64,000 nt of DNA from Chryseobacterium taiwanense (GCF_000813825.1 NZ_JWTA01000002.1:119040-183039), one strand, 5' to 3'. Counted from the stretch's first letter, positions 53,914-62,273 are shown. Made by a program: numbers and translations. The notes: generated by a model from the sequence alone, not told the origin.

Positions 53914-53947
53914 AAAAATGGAGTATTTGAAAAAATACTCCATTTTT
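53914..53947. terminator. Terminator between lepB and the WbqC gene
   Basis: A 15-bp perfect stem (AAAAATGGAGTATTT and its complement) with a GAAA loop is followed by T residues. It lies across the would-be extended start of the next gene. Confidence 0.85.
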
Positions 53948-53952
53948 GCATT

Positions 53953-54576
53953 ATGAATATGACGAATGTATTATTACCGGTATTTTATTTACCACCCATT
54001 TCTTGGTTTTCAGTATTGCTAAATCCTGAAAATGAAATCGTATTTGAACAGTTTGAGAATTTTCCAAAACAGACCTATAGAAACAGAGCCAATATTTACG
54101 GGGCAAACGGGAAATTATCTTTAATTATTCCGATCAATCATAACGGAAAGAGAGAATTGAAAGATATTGAAATCTCTTATCGCGAAGATTGGAGAAGCCT
54201 TCACTGGAAATCTATTAAAACGGCTTATCAGAGCTCTCCTTATTTTGAATTTTACGAAGATAAGATCAAAAAAATATTTGATTTGAAAGAAAAAAATCTT
54301 TTAGATTTCAATTTAAAAGCGCTGGAAATTTTGCAGCAGATCCTGAAAACAGAAAAGGCACATTCTTTGAATACAGAGTATATCAAAAATCCTGAAGAGC
54401 TTAATTTCAGAGAGAAATTCTCAGCAAAACAACCGTCAGAATTTGAAATGGATGAATATTATCAGACATTCACAGATAAGCTAGGTTTTATAAAGGATTT
54501 ATCAATTTTAGACCTTATTTGTAACAAAGGGCCTGAATCTTTGACTTATATAAGAAATATTAAACAATCATACTAA
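53953..54576 (+). CDS. WbqC family protein
   Basis: The 207-residue protein begins MNMTNVLLPVFYLPPISWFS and contains YRNRANIYGANGKLSLIIPI, LKDIEISYREDWRSLHWKSIKTAYQSSPYFEFYED, and a C-terminal LSILDLICNKGPES, all typical of WbqC-like proteins. The family is linked to O-antigen synthesis in some Proteobacteria. In Flavobacteriia it follows lepB and has no proven role. An ATG at 53908 is in frame, but a terminator hairpin separates it from the conserved region. A second ATG at 53959 is also possible. Confidence 0.88.
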   Translation: MNMTNVLLPVFYLPPISWFSVLLNPENEIVFEQFENFPKQTYRNRANIYGANGKLSLIIPINHNGKRELKDIEISYREDWRSLHWKSIKTAYQSSPYFEFYEDKIKKIFDLKEKNLLDFNLKALEILQQILKTEKAHSLNTEYIKNPEELNFREKFSAKQPSEFEMDEYYQTFTDKLGFIKDLSILDLICNKGPESLTYIRNIKQSY

Positions 54577-54577
54577 A

Positions 54578-56257
54578 ATGAAAAAGATATTATTAGCTGC
54601 TGTTTTTCTAGCAGGTTTTAGTTTTACTTATGCTCAGGAAGCTCAAGGTAAGAATGTAGATTCAAAAGAAGATAAAGATTTGATGACTTGGTATCATAAA
54701 GACTTTTCTTCTGCAAAAGTATATGGTGTAAATACGGAAAATGCTTACAAATATTTAGAATCTAAAGGACTGAAGCCTAAAACGGTATTAGTAGGTGTTT
54801 TAGATAGCGGAGTACAGGTAGATCACCCGGGATTGGTAAAAAACATTTGGACTAACCCGAATGAAGTTCCGAATAACGGAAAAGATGATGATGGAAACGG
54901 ATATGTAGATGATATTCACGGGTGGAACTTTATCGGTGGAAAAAACGGCGATATTGATATTGACAACATGGAAGTGACGAGAGTAGTTGCGAAATACAAA
55001 CCAATTTTCGAAGGTGATGATTCTGCTAAGAACAAGGCAAATCAAGCTAAAATGCCGGAAGATTTTGCAATGTATATGAAAGCTAAAGAACTTTTCTCTA
55101 AGAAAAGTGTTGAAGCAAAACAAGGCTTTCAGACTTATTCAATGATTAACGAGGCAATTCCTTCAATGGTGAAATTGCTTGGAGGGAAAAATGTAACTCC
55201 GGAAAATGTTTCTGCTATTAAAGTAACTGACCAGAAAGATGCAATGATTCTTCAGGTGTTGAAGCAGGTAGCAGGAAGCCCAGAATTTCAAGGGAAAACT
55301 CCTGCTGAGTTTGAGAAAATAATGAAAGACCAAATGAAAGAAGCTCTTGATTATTTTGGTCCTCAGGCAAAACAATACGATCTTTCTTACGATCCTAGAA
55401 AAGAGATTGTAGGAGATAACTACGATGATTATTCTGAAAAAAATTACGGAAACAATCATTATGAAGGTCCCGATGCAATGCACGGAACTCACGTAGCAGG
55501 TATTATTGCAGGTCTTCCTCAAGGAAAAGAAATTCAGTATGGGGTAGCTTCTAAAGTTGCTAAAATCATGTCTGTAAGAACAGTTCCAAACGGAGACGAA
55601 AGAGATAAAGATGTTGCCAATGCAATCAGATATGCAGTAGATAACGGAGCTAAAGTTTTAAATATGAGCTTTGGTAAACCGGTTTCTCCAGGTAAAACTG
55701 TAGTTTGGGATGCATTCAAATATGCTCAGGATAAAGGAGTTCTTTTAGTAAAAGCAGCAGGTAACGAAAACGAAGATGTTGCTGAACATTTAGCTTATCC
55801 TACAAACTTTAAAAATGTTACCGATGAAAAACCATTTGTAAACAATGTTGTTGTTGTAGGAGCAAGTACTAATAAAAATGATGCTTTAAGAGCTGATTTC
55901 TCTAACTACAACAAAAAAATGGTGAATGTTTTTGCTCCGGGTGATGAGATCTATTCTACAGTTCCTCACAACGAGTATAAATACTTACAAGGAACTTCAA
56001 TGGCTTCTCCGGTGGTTGCAGGTGCAGCAGCAGTATTACTTGCATATATGCCAAACCTTACTCCGGCTCAGATTATTGAATCGTTAGTAAAATCCAGCAA
56101 CGCAAGTACAGCAGATGAGTTCGGGAACTTCTCTCAGGCAGGTGGTGTGATTGATGTAAAAAAAGCAGCAGAATATGCTTACAACAACTTTTATAACGGG
56201 AAATCTGGCAATGTGAAAAAGGCTACGAAATCTGTAAAAAAGACTGTTAAAAAATAA
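54578..56257 (+). CDS. Secreted S8 family serine peptidase
   Basis: This 559-residue subtilase has a signal peptide (ILLAAVFLAGFSFTYAQ), Asp76 in VLDSGVQVDH, a His near 302 in AMHGTHVAGIIAG and a Ser near 474 in GTSMASPVVAGAAA. The Asp-His gap is about 225 residues, far longer than the usual 30-60. It begins with calcium-binding-like NNGKDDDGNGYVDDIHGWNF and continues with Lys-rich helical sequence. The C terminus is a Lys-rich tail. No T9SS sorting domain is visible, so it is periplasmic or surface-retained. Its start lies 1 bp after the WbqC stop. Confidence 0.92.
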   Translation: MKKILLAAVFLAGFSFTYAQEAQGKNVDSKEDKDLMTWYHKDFSSAKVYGVNTENAYKYLESKGLKPKTVLVGVLDSGVQVDHPGLVKNIWTNPNEVPNNGKDDDGNGYVDDIHGWNFIGGKNGDIDIDNMEVTRVVAKYKPIFEGDDSAKNKANQAKMPEDFAMYMKAKELFSKKSVEAKQGFQTYSMINEAIPSMVKLLGGKNVTPENVSAIKVTDQKDAMILQVLKQVAGSPEFQGKTPAEFEKIMKDQMKEALDYFGPQAKQYDLSYDPRKEIVGDNYDDYSEKNYGNNHYEGPDAMHGTHVAGIIAGLPQGKEIQYGVASKVAKIMSVRTVPNGDERDKDVANAIRYAVDNGAKVLNMSFGKPVSPGKTVVWDAFKYAQDKGVLLVKAAGNENEDVAEHLAYPTNFKNVTDEKPFVNNVVVVGASTNKNDALRADFSNYNKKMVNVFAPGDEIYSTVPHNEYKYLQGTSMASPVVAGAAAVLLAYMPNLTPAQIIESLVKSSNASTADEFGNFSQAGGVIDVKKAAEYAYNNFYNGKSGNVKKATKSVKKTVKK

Positions 56258-56289
56258 TTAATCTTTGTGTTTTTAACACGAGTAGATAC

Positions 56290-56320
56290 AAAGTCCGAAA
56301 TTTTCGGACTTTTTTTATTT
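56290..56320 (+). terminator. Terminator after the subtilase gene
   Basis: The stem AAAGTCCGA/TCGGACTTT with a 5-base loop is followed by a T tract. Confidence 0.85.
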
Positions 56321-56332
56321 TTATTTATTATT

Positions 56333-56350
56333 TTGGCACGGTTTTTTGTA
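56333..56350 (+). promoter_or_regulatory. Possible sigma-54-like promoter of the lipocalin/OmpA genes
   Basis: TTGGCACGGTTTTTTG resembles the -24/-12 form TGGCACG-N4-TTGC, although the second element reads TTTGT with spacing one base too long. No good TAnnTTTG box is present; TAACTTTA at 56349-56356 is the closest. The lipocalin ATG is 32 bp downstream. Confidence 0.35.
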
Positions 56351-56381
56351 ACTTTATTATAACAAAATAATAAACAACAAA

Positions 56382-56873
56382 ATGAAAAAGTTACTACTTG
56401 CAGGGATGTTGGGAACATCACTTTTTGCAGTGTCTTGTTCCTCAGTAAACAACGCTAAAACATCACAAAACCAGAGATCAGAATTTCTTAAAATGAAAGG
56501 CGACTGGCAAATCGTAAGCGTAGATTACGATAAGCAGTTCAAGATTAAACCTTTTGATGAGGGAGCAGATGCACAATGCTTTGTAGGAAGTCATTGGAGA
56601 TTAATTCCAAATAATTGGACGGGTGCTTATACTTTAAATGGAGGTGGATCTTGCCCTACCATTACACAGCCAATTAAAATTAATGTAAAAGATGGCAATA
56701 CTTTTGAGTTTAAGAAAATAGCAGAAGGAACAAAAGCAAAGCAAAATACTGCAGGGTATACTTTAACGTTGGTTAGTCAGGCTACAGATCAATTTTCACT
56801 AGAACAAAACATTCCTTTCGACGGAGAAAATGTAAGAGTTGTGTACAACTTCCAGAGAACAGGAATGAAATAG
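56382..56873 (+). CDS. Lipocalin family lipoprotein
   Basis: The 163-residue protein has a lipoprotein signal (LLLAGMLGTSLFAVSC, Cys19). Its lipocalin-like barrel opens with FLKMKGDWQIVSVDYDK and contains CFVGSHWRLIPNNWTGAYTL, GGGSCPTI and later strands FEFKKIAEG and VRVVYNFQ. Such proteins bind small hydrophobic ligands at the envelope, and the ligand here is unknown. It is followed 26 bp later by an OmpA lipoprotein, and the two probably form an envelope-stress or housekeeping operon. Confidence 0.85.
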   Translation: MKKLLLAGMLGTSLFAVSCSSVNNAKTSQNQRSEFLKMKGDWQIVSVDYDKQFKIKPFDEGADAQCFVGSHWRLIPNNWTGAYTLNGGGSCPTITQPIKINVKDGNTFEFKKIAEGTKAKQNTAGYTLTLVSQATDQFSLEQNIPFDGENVRVVYNFQRTGMK

Positions 56874-56899
56874 TTTAACCTAACTTAAATATTAAAAAA

Positions 56900-57589
56900 A
56901 TGAAATTTACAAAAACATATATCGGAGCTCTTTTTTTGTCATCAGCTTTATTACTGACAAGTTGTGAAGCAGTACAGAATTCTAATCACCAGCAAAGAGG
57001 TACCGCAGTAGGAGCTGCATCAGGAGCAATTATTGGAGGGATTTTAGGAAATAACGTTGGAAAAGGTAAAAACGCTGCATTAGGAGCTGTTTTAGGAGGG
57101 GTTATTGGTGGTGTTGCCGGTAACGTTATCGGTAATAAAATGGATAAGCAGGCTAGAGAAATTCAGGAAACATTACCTGGAGCTCAAGTAGAAAGAGTAG
57201 GAGATGGTATCAAAATTACATTGAACGAAAGTATTGTAAACTTTGATTTTGACTCTTCAAACTTAAGAGCAGCATCCATCACGAATTTGGATAAATTAGC
57301 TCAGGTTTTGATTAACAATCCTGATACAAATATTAATATCTATGGTCACACAGACAGTAAAGGTGCTGATGACTACAACATGAAGCTTTCTGAAAGAAGA
57401 GCTAATTCAGTAAAATCATATTTATCTGGTAAAGGTGTAGCTTCAAGCAGACTATTTGCCTTAGGAGAAGGTGAAAGTATGCCGGTTGCATCAAACGATA
57501 CCGAAGAGGGTAGAGCTAAAAACCGTAGAGTGGAATTTGCAATTACTGCAAATGAAAAAATGATTAACGATGCTCAACAAGGGCAGTAG
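56900..57589 (+). CDS. OmpA family lipoprotein with glycine zipper
   Basis: The 229-residue protein has lipobox LLLTSC (Cys22), a glycine-zipper membrane-interacting segment (GTAVGAASGAIIGGILGNNVGKGKN and its repeat), and a C-terminal OmpA domain. That domain carries NFDFDSSNLR, INIYGHTDSKGADDYNMKLSERRANSV and the peptidoglycan-contacting Asp and Arg in AKNRRVEFAI. It should anchor the outer membrane to peptidoglycan. A terminator follows. Confidence 0.92.
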   Translation: MKFTKTYIGALFLSSALLLTSCEAVQNSNHQQRGTAVGAASGAIIGGILGNNVGKGKNAALGAVLGGVIGGVAGNVIGNKMDKQAREIQETLPGAQVERVGDGIKITLNESIVNFDFDSSNLRAASITNLDKLAQVLINNPDTNINIYGHTDSKGADDYNMKLSERRANSVKSYLSGKGVASSRLFALGEGESMPVASNDTEEGRAKNRRVEFAITANEKMINDAQQGQ

Positions 57590-57620
57590 TTAAAAAATTA
57601 AGACATAAATGTCGTATTAA

Positions 57621-57645
57621 AGAAACCGCTTCTGCGGTTTTTTTG
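57621..57645 (+). terminator. Terminator after the OmpA lipoprotein gene
   Basis: The stem AAACCGC/GCGGTTT with loop TTCT is followed by T residues. Confidence 0.82.
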
Positions 57646-57675
57646 TATTTTTATACCAATCAATTCTGAAATTTT

Positions 57676-57683
57676 TATTTTTG
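57676..57683 (+). promoter_or_regulatory. -7 promoter box of the UbiA gene cluster
   Basis: TATTTTTG matches TAnnTTTG exactly, 17 bp before the ATG of the UbiA-type prenyltransferase, the first gene of the arabinose-carrier-like cluster. Confidence 0.55.
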
Positions 57684-57700
57684 TAACTGAAACAGCATAA

Positions 57701-58588
57701 ATGAAGAAATATTTGAAGCTACTTCGTGTAGAGCAATGGGTAAAGAACCTGTTTGTATTTGTTCCCCTTTTTTTTTCGGGTAATATCCAGAATCTGGATT
57801 TGCTTACCAAAAGTATTTTTGCATTTATCATCTTTTCTTTTGTCGCCAGTGCTGTCTATATCTTAAATGATTACAATGATATTGAAGCCGATAAAAAACA
57901 TCCGGAAAAAAGAAGACGTCCATTAGCCAGCGGTGCGATTTCCAAAGCAAAAGCGTTGGGGATTTTGGCTGGCTTACTCATTACCGATGTGGTATTGATT
58001 TTTGTAGCACAATTCTATTTTCATCAGTTTTTATGGAAGTTTGTGGTAATTATTGCCGTTTACTTTATCATGAATGTAGCGTACACTTTTAGGCTGAAAC
58101 ATGTTCCAATAGTAGATATTTTTATTATTGCCATTGGTTTTGTATTGAGGGTGTTGGCAGGAGGGTATATTACAGGAATCAGTATTTCTCAATGGGCGAT
58201 ATTACTCACCTTTGTGTTGGCTTTGGTATTGGCAATAGGTAAACGAAGAGGAGAGCTCATCAATGCACAAGTTTCTGGTAAAACGAGAAGAGCTTTGGAT
58301 GGTTACAACGTTCAGTTTGCCGATATTGCATTGTCGATTTCTGTGGCATTGGCAATTGTTTGTTACCTAATGTTCACCTTATCTCCCGAAATTCAGGCGA
58401 GATTACATCCAGCGGTTTTTTATACCGTTATATTTGTTGTATTTGCTTTTTTAAGATATTTACAGCAGACTTTAGTGTATAACAGAACAGAATCGCCTAC
58501 GAAAATTGTTTACAGAGACAGATATATACAAGTAACTTTAATATTATGGGTTGCTGCATTTTTAATTTTAATTTACTTTAAAAAATGA
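57701..58588 (+). CDS. UbiA-type polyprenyl-phosphate phosphoribosyltransferase (probable)
   Basis: The 295-residue membrane protein has about nine spans and the UbiA Asp-rich motif ILNDYNDIEADKKHPEKRRRPLASG, with a second motif around LALVLAIGKRRGEL. KRRGEL-type sequence and the downstream DprE1-like and DprE2-like genes point to the Rv3806c branch, which moves ribose-5-phosphate from PRPP to polyprenyl phosphate. Quinone-type UbiA is the alternative. The stop overlaps the FAD oxidoreductase gene by 4 bp. Confidence 0.85.
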   Translation: MKKYLKLLRVEQWVKNLFVFVPLFFSGNIQNLDLLTKSIFAFIIFSFVASAVYILNDYNDIEADKKHPEKRRRPLASGAISKAKALGILAGLLITDVVLIFVAQFYFHQFLWKFVVIIAVYFIMNVAYTFRLKHVPIVDIFIIAIGFVLRVLAGGYITGISISQWAILLTFVLALVLAIGKRRGELINAQVSGKTRRALDGYNVQFADIALSISVALAIVCYLMFTLSPEIQARLHPAVFYTVIFVVFAFLRYLQQTLVYNRTESPTKIVYRDRYIQVTLILWVAAFLILIYFKK

Positions 58589-59898
58589 AGCCGAATTTCG
58601 TACAGAAGGTTACAAACTGGGGGAACTTTCCCGTAGTGGAAAAAGAGATAAAATCTGAAGATAGCTTTAAAAAGATCAAAGATTTTATACTTACCCATAA
58701 TGAAGTGATAGCAAGAGGAAATGGAAGATGCTATGGAGATGCTTCGTTGGGGGAAAATATTTTTTCGACAAAAAGACTCAATAAGTTTATCAGTTTTGAT
58801 CGTTTGAACGGAATCATTGAATGCGAATCCGGAGTTTTACTTTCAGAAGTACTGGAAATTTCAGTTCCGCAGGGATATTTTTTATATGTAACTCCGGGAA
58901 CGAAGTTTGTTTCCGTGGGTGGAGCAATAGCATCCGATGTTCATGGGAAAAATCATCATGCAGAAGGATGTTTTTCAGAATATGTGATAGAGTTTAAATT
59001 GATGATTGAAAATGGTGAAATCATTACTTGCTCTAGAGAAGAAAATGCAGAAAAATTTTGGGCTACCATCGGAGGAATGGGACTTACGGGGATTATTCTT
59101 TCTGCTAAATTTAAACTTAAAAATATAGAATCTGCTTACATTCGTCAGGAAAGCATAAAAGCAGAAAATCTGGATGAGATTTTTAAACTATTTGAAGAAA
59201 GTGAAAGCTGGACTTACAATGTTGCCTGGATCGATTGTCTTCAGAAAGGAAAAAATATTGGTCAAAGTATCCTGATGAGAGGAGAACATGCTTTTCAGCA
59301 CGAACTTCCGCAAAAATTCAGAGAAAAGCCTTTACGATTAAAGAAAAAATTTGAGCCTACTGTTCCTTTCTATTTTCCAGGTTTTGTGTTAAATAAACTT
59401 ACCGTAAAGATTTTTAATCTGTTATATTTTAAAAAACAAGCTAAAAAAGAAGTTAAAAGTATTGTTGATTACGAAACATTCTTTTACCCTTTAGATGTAG
59501 TGAACGATTGGAATAAAATCTATGGAAAATCAGGGTTTATTCAATATCAAATGGTGATTCCTAAAGAAAGAGGAAAAGAAGGGATGAAAAAAATTCTTGA
59601 AACCATTGCAAGAAGTGGAAATGGTTCTTTTTTGGCTGTTTTGAAGCTCTTCGGGAAAAATAATCCAGAAGCCTATAACTCTTTTCCGATGGAAGGATAT
59701 ACGTTGGCTTTGGATTTTAGAGTGAATTCAAAACTTAAAGCATTGATTGGACAGTTGGACAATATCGTTCAGGAATTTGGAGGAAGAATTTACCTTACCA
59801 AAGACAGTATGAGTAAATCGTCACTGACCAACTACCTCAAAAATATTCAGAATTCAAAATTTGTGTCTTTGCAGCATAAGAGAATTGTTAATGGTTAA
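58585..59898 (+). CDS. DprE1-like FAD-binding oxidoreductase
   Basis: The 437-residue protein has an N-terminal FAD_binding_4 domain (VIARGNGRCYGDASLGEN, LSEVLEISVPQGYFLYVTPGT, VGGAIASDVHGKNHH). A C-terminal substrate domain follows with FYPLDVVNDWNKIYGKSGFIQYQMVIP and a final YLTKDSMSKSSLTNYL. This matches decaprenylphosphoryl-ribose oxidase, which oxidises the 2'-OH of a lipid-linked ribose. Its partner reductase is encoded after a GxxExxY gene. A start overlap with the UbiA gene indicates co-expression. Confidence 0.87.
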   Translation: MKPNFVQKVTNWGNFPVVEKEIKSEDSFKKIKDFILTHNEVIARGNGRCYGDASLGENIFSTKRLNKFISFDRLNGIIECESGVLLSEVLEISVPQGYFLYVTPGTKFVSVGGAIASDVHGKNHHAEGCFSEYVIEFKLMIENGEIITCSREENAEKFWATIGGMGLTGIILSAKFKLKNIESAYIRQESIKAENLDEIFKLFEESESWTYNVAWIDCLQKGKNIGQSILMRGEHAFQHELPQKFREKPLRLKKKFEPTVPFYFPGFVLNKLTVKIFNLLYFKKQAKKEVKSIVDYETFFYPLDVVNDWNKIYGKSGFIQYQMVIPKERGKEGMKKILETIARSGNGSFLAVLKLFGKNNPEAYNSFPMEGYTLALDFRVNSKLKALIGQLDNIVQEFGGRIYLTKDSMSKSSLTNYLKNIQNSKFVSLQHKRIVNG

Positions 59899-59952
59899 AC
59901 GCAAGGAATACAAAGATTTTTATAAATAAAATATTGATATTTCAGTTTCGCT

Positions 59953-60390
59953 AAGACGTTTCACTCACCAAAGAAGACATAAAATGACAGAAAACGAAAT
60001 CTCTAAAATTATTTTCGAAGCGGGGTTGAAAATTCACAGAAAATTAGGAGCTGGACTTTATGAAAGGGTTTATGAAGAATGCTTAGCTTATGAACTTAAA
60101 AATGCAGGATTAAATTTTGAAAGACAAAAAACTTTGCCAATACAATATGAAAGTTTGTTTGTTAATGATGCTTTTCGAGTAGATTTGCTGGTTGAGGGAA
60201 AAGTAATTGTAGAATTAAAAGCGTCAACTGAAAAAGAAAATATGTTTTTTGAAGCACAATTGCTCAATTATTTAAGATTAGGAAATTATAAATTAGGAAT
60301 GTTGCTTAACTTTCACTTACCACTTTTTAAAAACGGAGTAAGAAGAATTGTAAACGGATTATAAGATTCCTTTGATGAGTGAAACGTCTT
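59953..60390. repeat. Inverted-repeat pair bracketing the GxxExxY gene
   Basis: AAGACGTTTCACTCAC-CAAAG at 59953-59973 is inverted at 60370-60390 with 20 of 21 bases matching. Weaker inverted similarity (AACGCAAGGAAT against AACACAAAGTTC-type phrases) extends outward on both sides, so the repeat may be longer and decayed. The pair encloses only the GxxExxY gene and looks like a small inserted cassette. Confidence 0.65.
59984..60364 (+). CDS. GxxExxY protein
   Basis: The 126-residue protein carries the name-giving motif GAGLYERVYEECLAYEL and the nuclease-like core FRVDLLVEGKVIVELKAS, where Asp, Glu and Lys match a PD-(D/E)XK site, plus LLNYLRLGNYKLGMLLNF. The family is widespread in environmental bacteria and has no established function. 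It sits between the DprE1-like and DprE2-like genes yet is flanked by inverted repeats, so it is more likely an insertion than a pathway member. Confidence 0.9.
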   Translation: MTENEISKIIFEAGLKIHRKLGAGLYERVYEECLAYELKNAGLNFERQKTLPIQYESLFVNDAFRVDLLVEGKVIVELKASTEKENMFFEAQLLNYLRLGNYKLGMLLNFHLPLFKNGVRRIVNGL

Positions 60391-60460
60391 TGCGCTGCTT
60401 ATTGAAAATATAATAATAGAATATTGCGAACTTTGTGTTAAATAGGATTAAAAATAAATA

Positions 60461-61186
60461 ATGATAATATTAGGATCTACTTCTGAAGTTGCACAGGCAT
60501 TTGTAGAAAAAGCATTGCAGGAAGGTGAAAAGTTTGAAAAGGTTTACCTTTTTACTTCAAATAAAGAGACCACAGAGAGATTTGCAAGACATATTGATGT
60601 GAAATTCCTTCAGCAATCCGAAATTATAGAATTGGATTTGACGAAAGAAATAGATTATAATATATTTGAACATATCAATTCAACGTTGTTATTCTGCGCG
60701 ATAGGATATTTGGGAGAGGGAACGGAAGAAGGGTTGTATGACAATAGAAATACACAACAGATTATTGAGATCAATTACTCAAAATTGGTACCGGTGATTA
60801 ATTATTTTGCTCATAAATTTGAAAATAGAAGATCAGGAACTATTATAGGGCTTTCTTCTGTAGCAGGAGATAGAGGAAGGCAGAGTAATTTTATTTATGG
60901 CAGTGCAAAAGCGGCTTTTACAGCTTATTTGAGTGGATTGAGGAATTATCTGTTTGATAAAAAAGTACACGTTATGACTATAAAACCAGGTTTTATGGCA
61001 ACGAAAATGACGGAAGGTCTACCTTTAAATCCTAAACTGACAGCAAGCCCGAAACAGGCGGCAGACTGTATTTATAAAGCATTTAAAAAACAAAAAAATA
61101 CGACATACGTTTTGCCAATCTGGGGCGTTATAATGATGATTATTAGGAATATTCCTGAGTTTATATTTAAAAAATTAAAGTTATAG
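60461..61186 (+). CDS. DprE2-like short-chain dehydrogenase
   Basis: The 241-residue SDR enzyme has an N-terminal nucleotide site (MIILGSTSEVAQAFVEKA), the catalytic Ser in LSSVAGDRGRQSNF, YGSAKAAF with Tyr and Lys of the triad, and PGFMATKM. GSTSEVA and GDRGRQSNFIYGSAKA are the forms seen in decaprenylphosphoryl-2-keto-ribose reductase. It would reduce the keto intermediate to lipid-linked arabinose. A C-terminal amphipathic tail may touch the membrane. Confidence 0.85.
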   Translation: MIILGSTSEVAQAFVEKALQEGEKFEKVYLFTSNKETTERFARHIDVKFLQQSEIIELDLTKEIDYNIFEHINSTLLFCAIGYLGEGTEEGLYDNRNTQQIIEINYSKLVPVINYFAHKFENRRSGTIIGLSSVAGDRGRQSNFIYGSAKAAFTAYLSGLRNYLFDKKVHVMTIKPGFMATKMTEGLPLNPKLTASPKQAADCIYKAFKKQKNTTYVLPIWGVIMMIIRNIPEFIFKKLKL

Positions 61187-61192
61187 CTGAAT

Positions 61193-61780
61193 ATGAAAAA
61201 ATTGTATTGTTTTGATTTTGACGGAACCCTTACTTATAAAGATACAATGTTTATGTATCTTAAGTTTTACAATCCTGCCAAATACCACGTACAGTTTTTA
61301 AGACATGTTCCCCTTTTTATATTACTAAAACTAAGACTTGCCCAAGCCGAAAAAGTGAAGAAAAGCTTTATCGGATCCATTTTAAAAGGACAGGCTCAGG
61401 AAAAAATTGAGAAAAAATCTCGACAGTTCTTCGACCATCACTATCCGAAAATCGTTAGAGAAAACGCATTAGATTTTATCAATAATATCGATAGAAATAA
61501 TACTCAAAGCTTACTGGTAACCGCTTCACTGGATATTTGGACCAAACCTTTTGCCGATGCATTCCAAATGCAGTTGGTTTCTACCCGTGCAGAGTTTAAA
61601 AACGGAATTTTTACAGGCAATTTTGTCGGAAAAAACTGTAACGGAAAAGAGAAACTGGAAAGGATAAAAGAGGAAATAAACAACAAAAAGTACGATAAAA
61701 TAATAGCCTTCGGAGATACCTCTGGTGACAAGCCAATGCTAAAATGGGCGAATGAAGGACATTACCAATTTTTTCACTAA
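61193..61780 (+). CDS. HAD-IB family phosphatase
   Basis: The 195-residue HAD protein has motif I CFDFDGTLTYKDTM, motif II in LLVTASLDIW, a Lys at LERIKEEIN and motif III AFGDTSGDKPMLKWA, with a helical cap. Some relatives hydrolyse phosphoserine or lipid-linked sugar phosphates. In this position it could remove the 5-phosphate from polyprenyl-phosphoryl-phosphoribose before oxidation (inference). It starts 6 bp after the reductase gene. Confidence 0.87.
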   Translation: MKKLYCFDFDGTLTYKDTMFMYLKFYNPAKYHVQFLRHVPLFILLKLRLAQAEKVKKSFIGSILKGQAQEKIEKKSRQFFDHHYPKIVRENALDFINNIDRNNTQSLLVTASLDIWTKPFADAFQMQLVSTRAEFKNGIFTGNFVGKNCNGKEKLERIKEEINNKKYDKIIAFGDTSGDKPMLKWANEGHYQFFH

Positions 61781-61803
61781 TTTTGGCAGGTAAAAATGTA
61801 AAA

Positions 61804-62271
61804 ATGAAAAAGCTGCTTATCGTATGTTGGGCTTCTCTGATCGGCTGTACAAGTACGCCGTCTCAAAAGACTTCAGACATGCAGACACAACCACAAATTT
61901 TAGCTTCCGAATCCCAGGGTGGAACCGGAAAAGTTGAATTTAGTATCATTAAAAATGAACAGGAATTTCAGAAAGCTCTGAAAGGAAATTCTGCTGTGGT
62001 AATAAGTGATGGCAGCGAATCTGGAGTACAGGCTCCAAAGTTTCCAAAAGATAAAAAAGTAATTCTTTATAATCTGGGAACTTTCAGGGCAGGAGATCAC
62101 AGGATTACTGAAATTAAAAATACCTCGGTAAAAAATAATATTTTACAAATAGAAGTTCCTTATGTAGAACATGGAGGGATGGAAATACAGGTGATCTCGA
62201 ATCCTTATGTGATTTTTACAGTTCCTTCCAATTATAATTTTAATGCTATAGAAATAAAATCTTCAAAATAA
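61804..62271 (+). CDS. PrcB-like protease complex lipoprotein
   Basis: The 155-residue protein starts at the ATG giving MKKLLIVCWASLIGC (lipobox Cys15); a TTG 21 bases upstream is in frame but unlikely. The folded part (VEFSIIKNEQEFQKAL, KKVILYNLGTFRAGDHRITEI, YVEHGGMEIQVISNPYVIFTVP) matches the PrcB C-terminal domain pattern, first known from a subunit of a secreted protease complex. Its partner is not identified here. It lies 2 bp before the cysteine desulfurase gene. Confidence 0.75.
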   Translation: MKKLLIVCWASLIGCTSTPSQKTSDMQTQPQILASESQGGTGKVEFSIIKNEQEFQKALKGNSAVVISDGSESGVQAPKFPKDKKVILYNLGTFRAGDHRITEIKNTSVKNNILQIEVPYVEHGGMEIQVISNPYVIFTVPSNYNFNAIEIKSSK

Positions 62272-62273
62272 AA

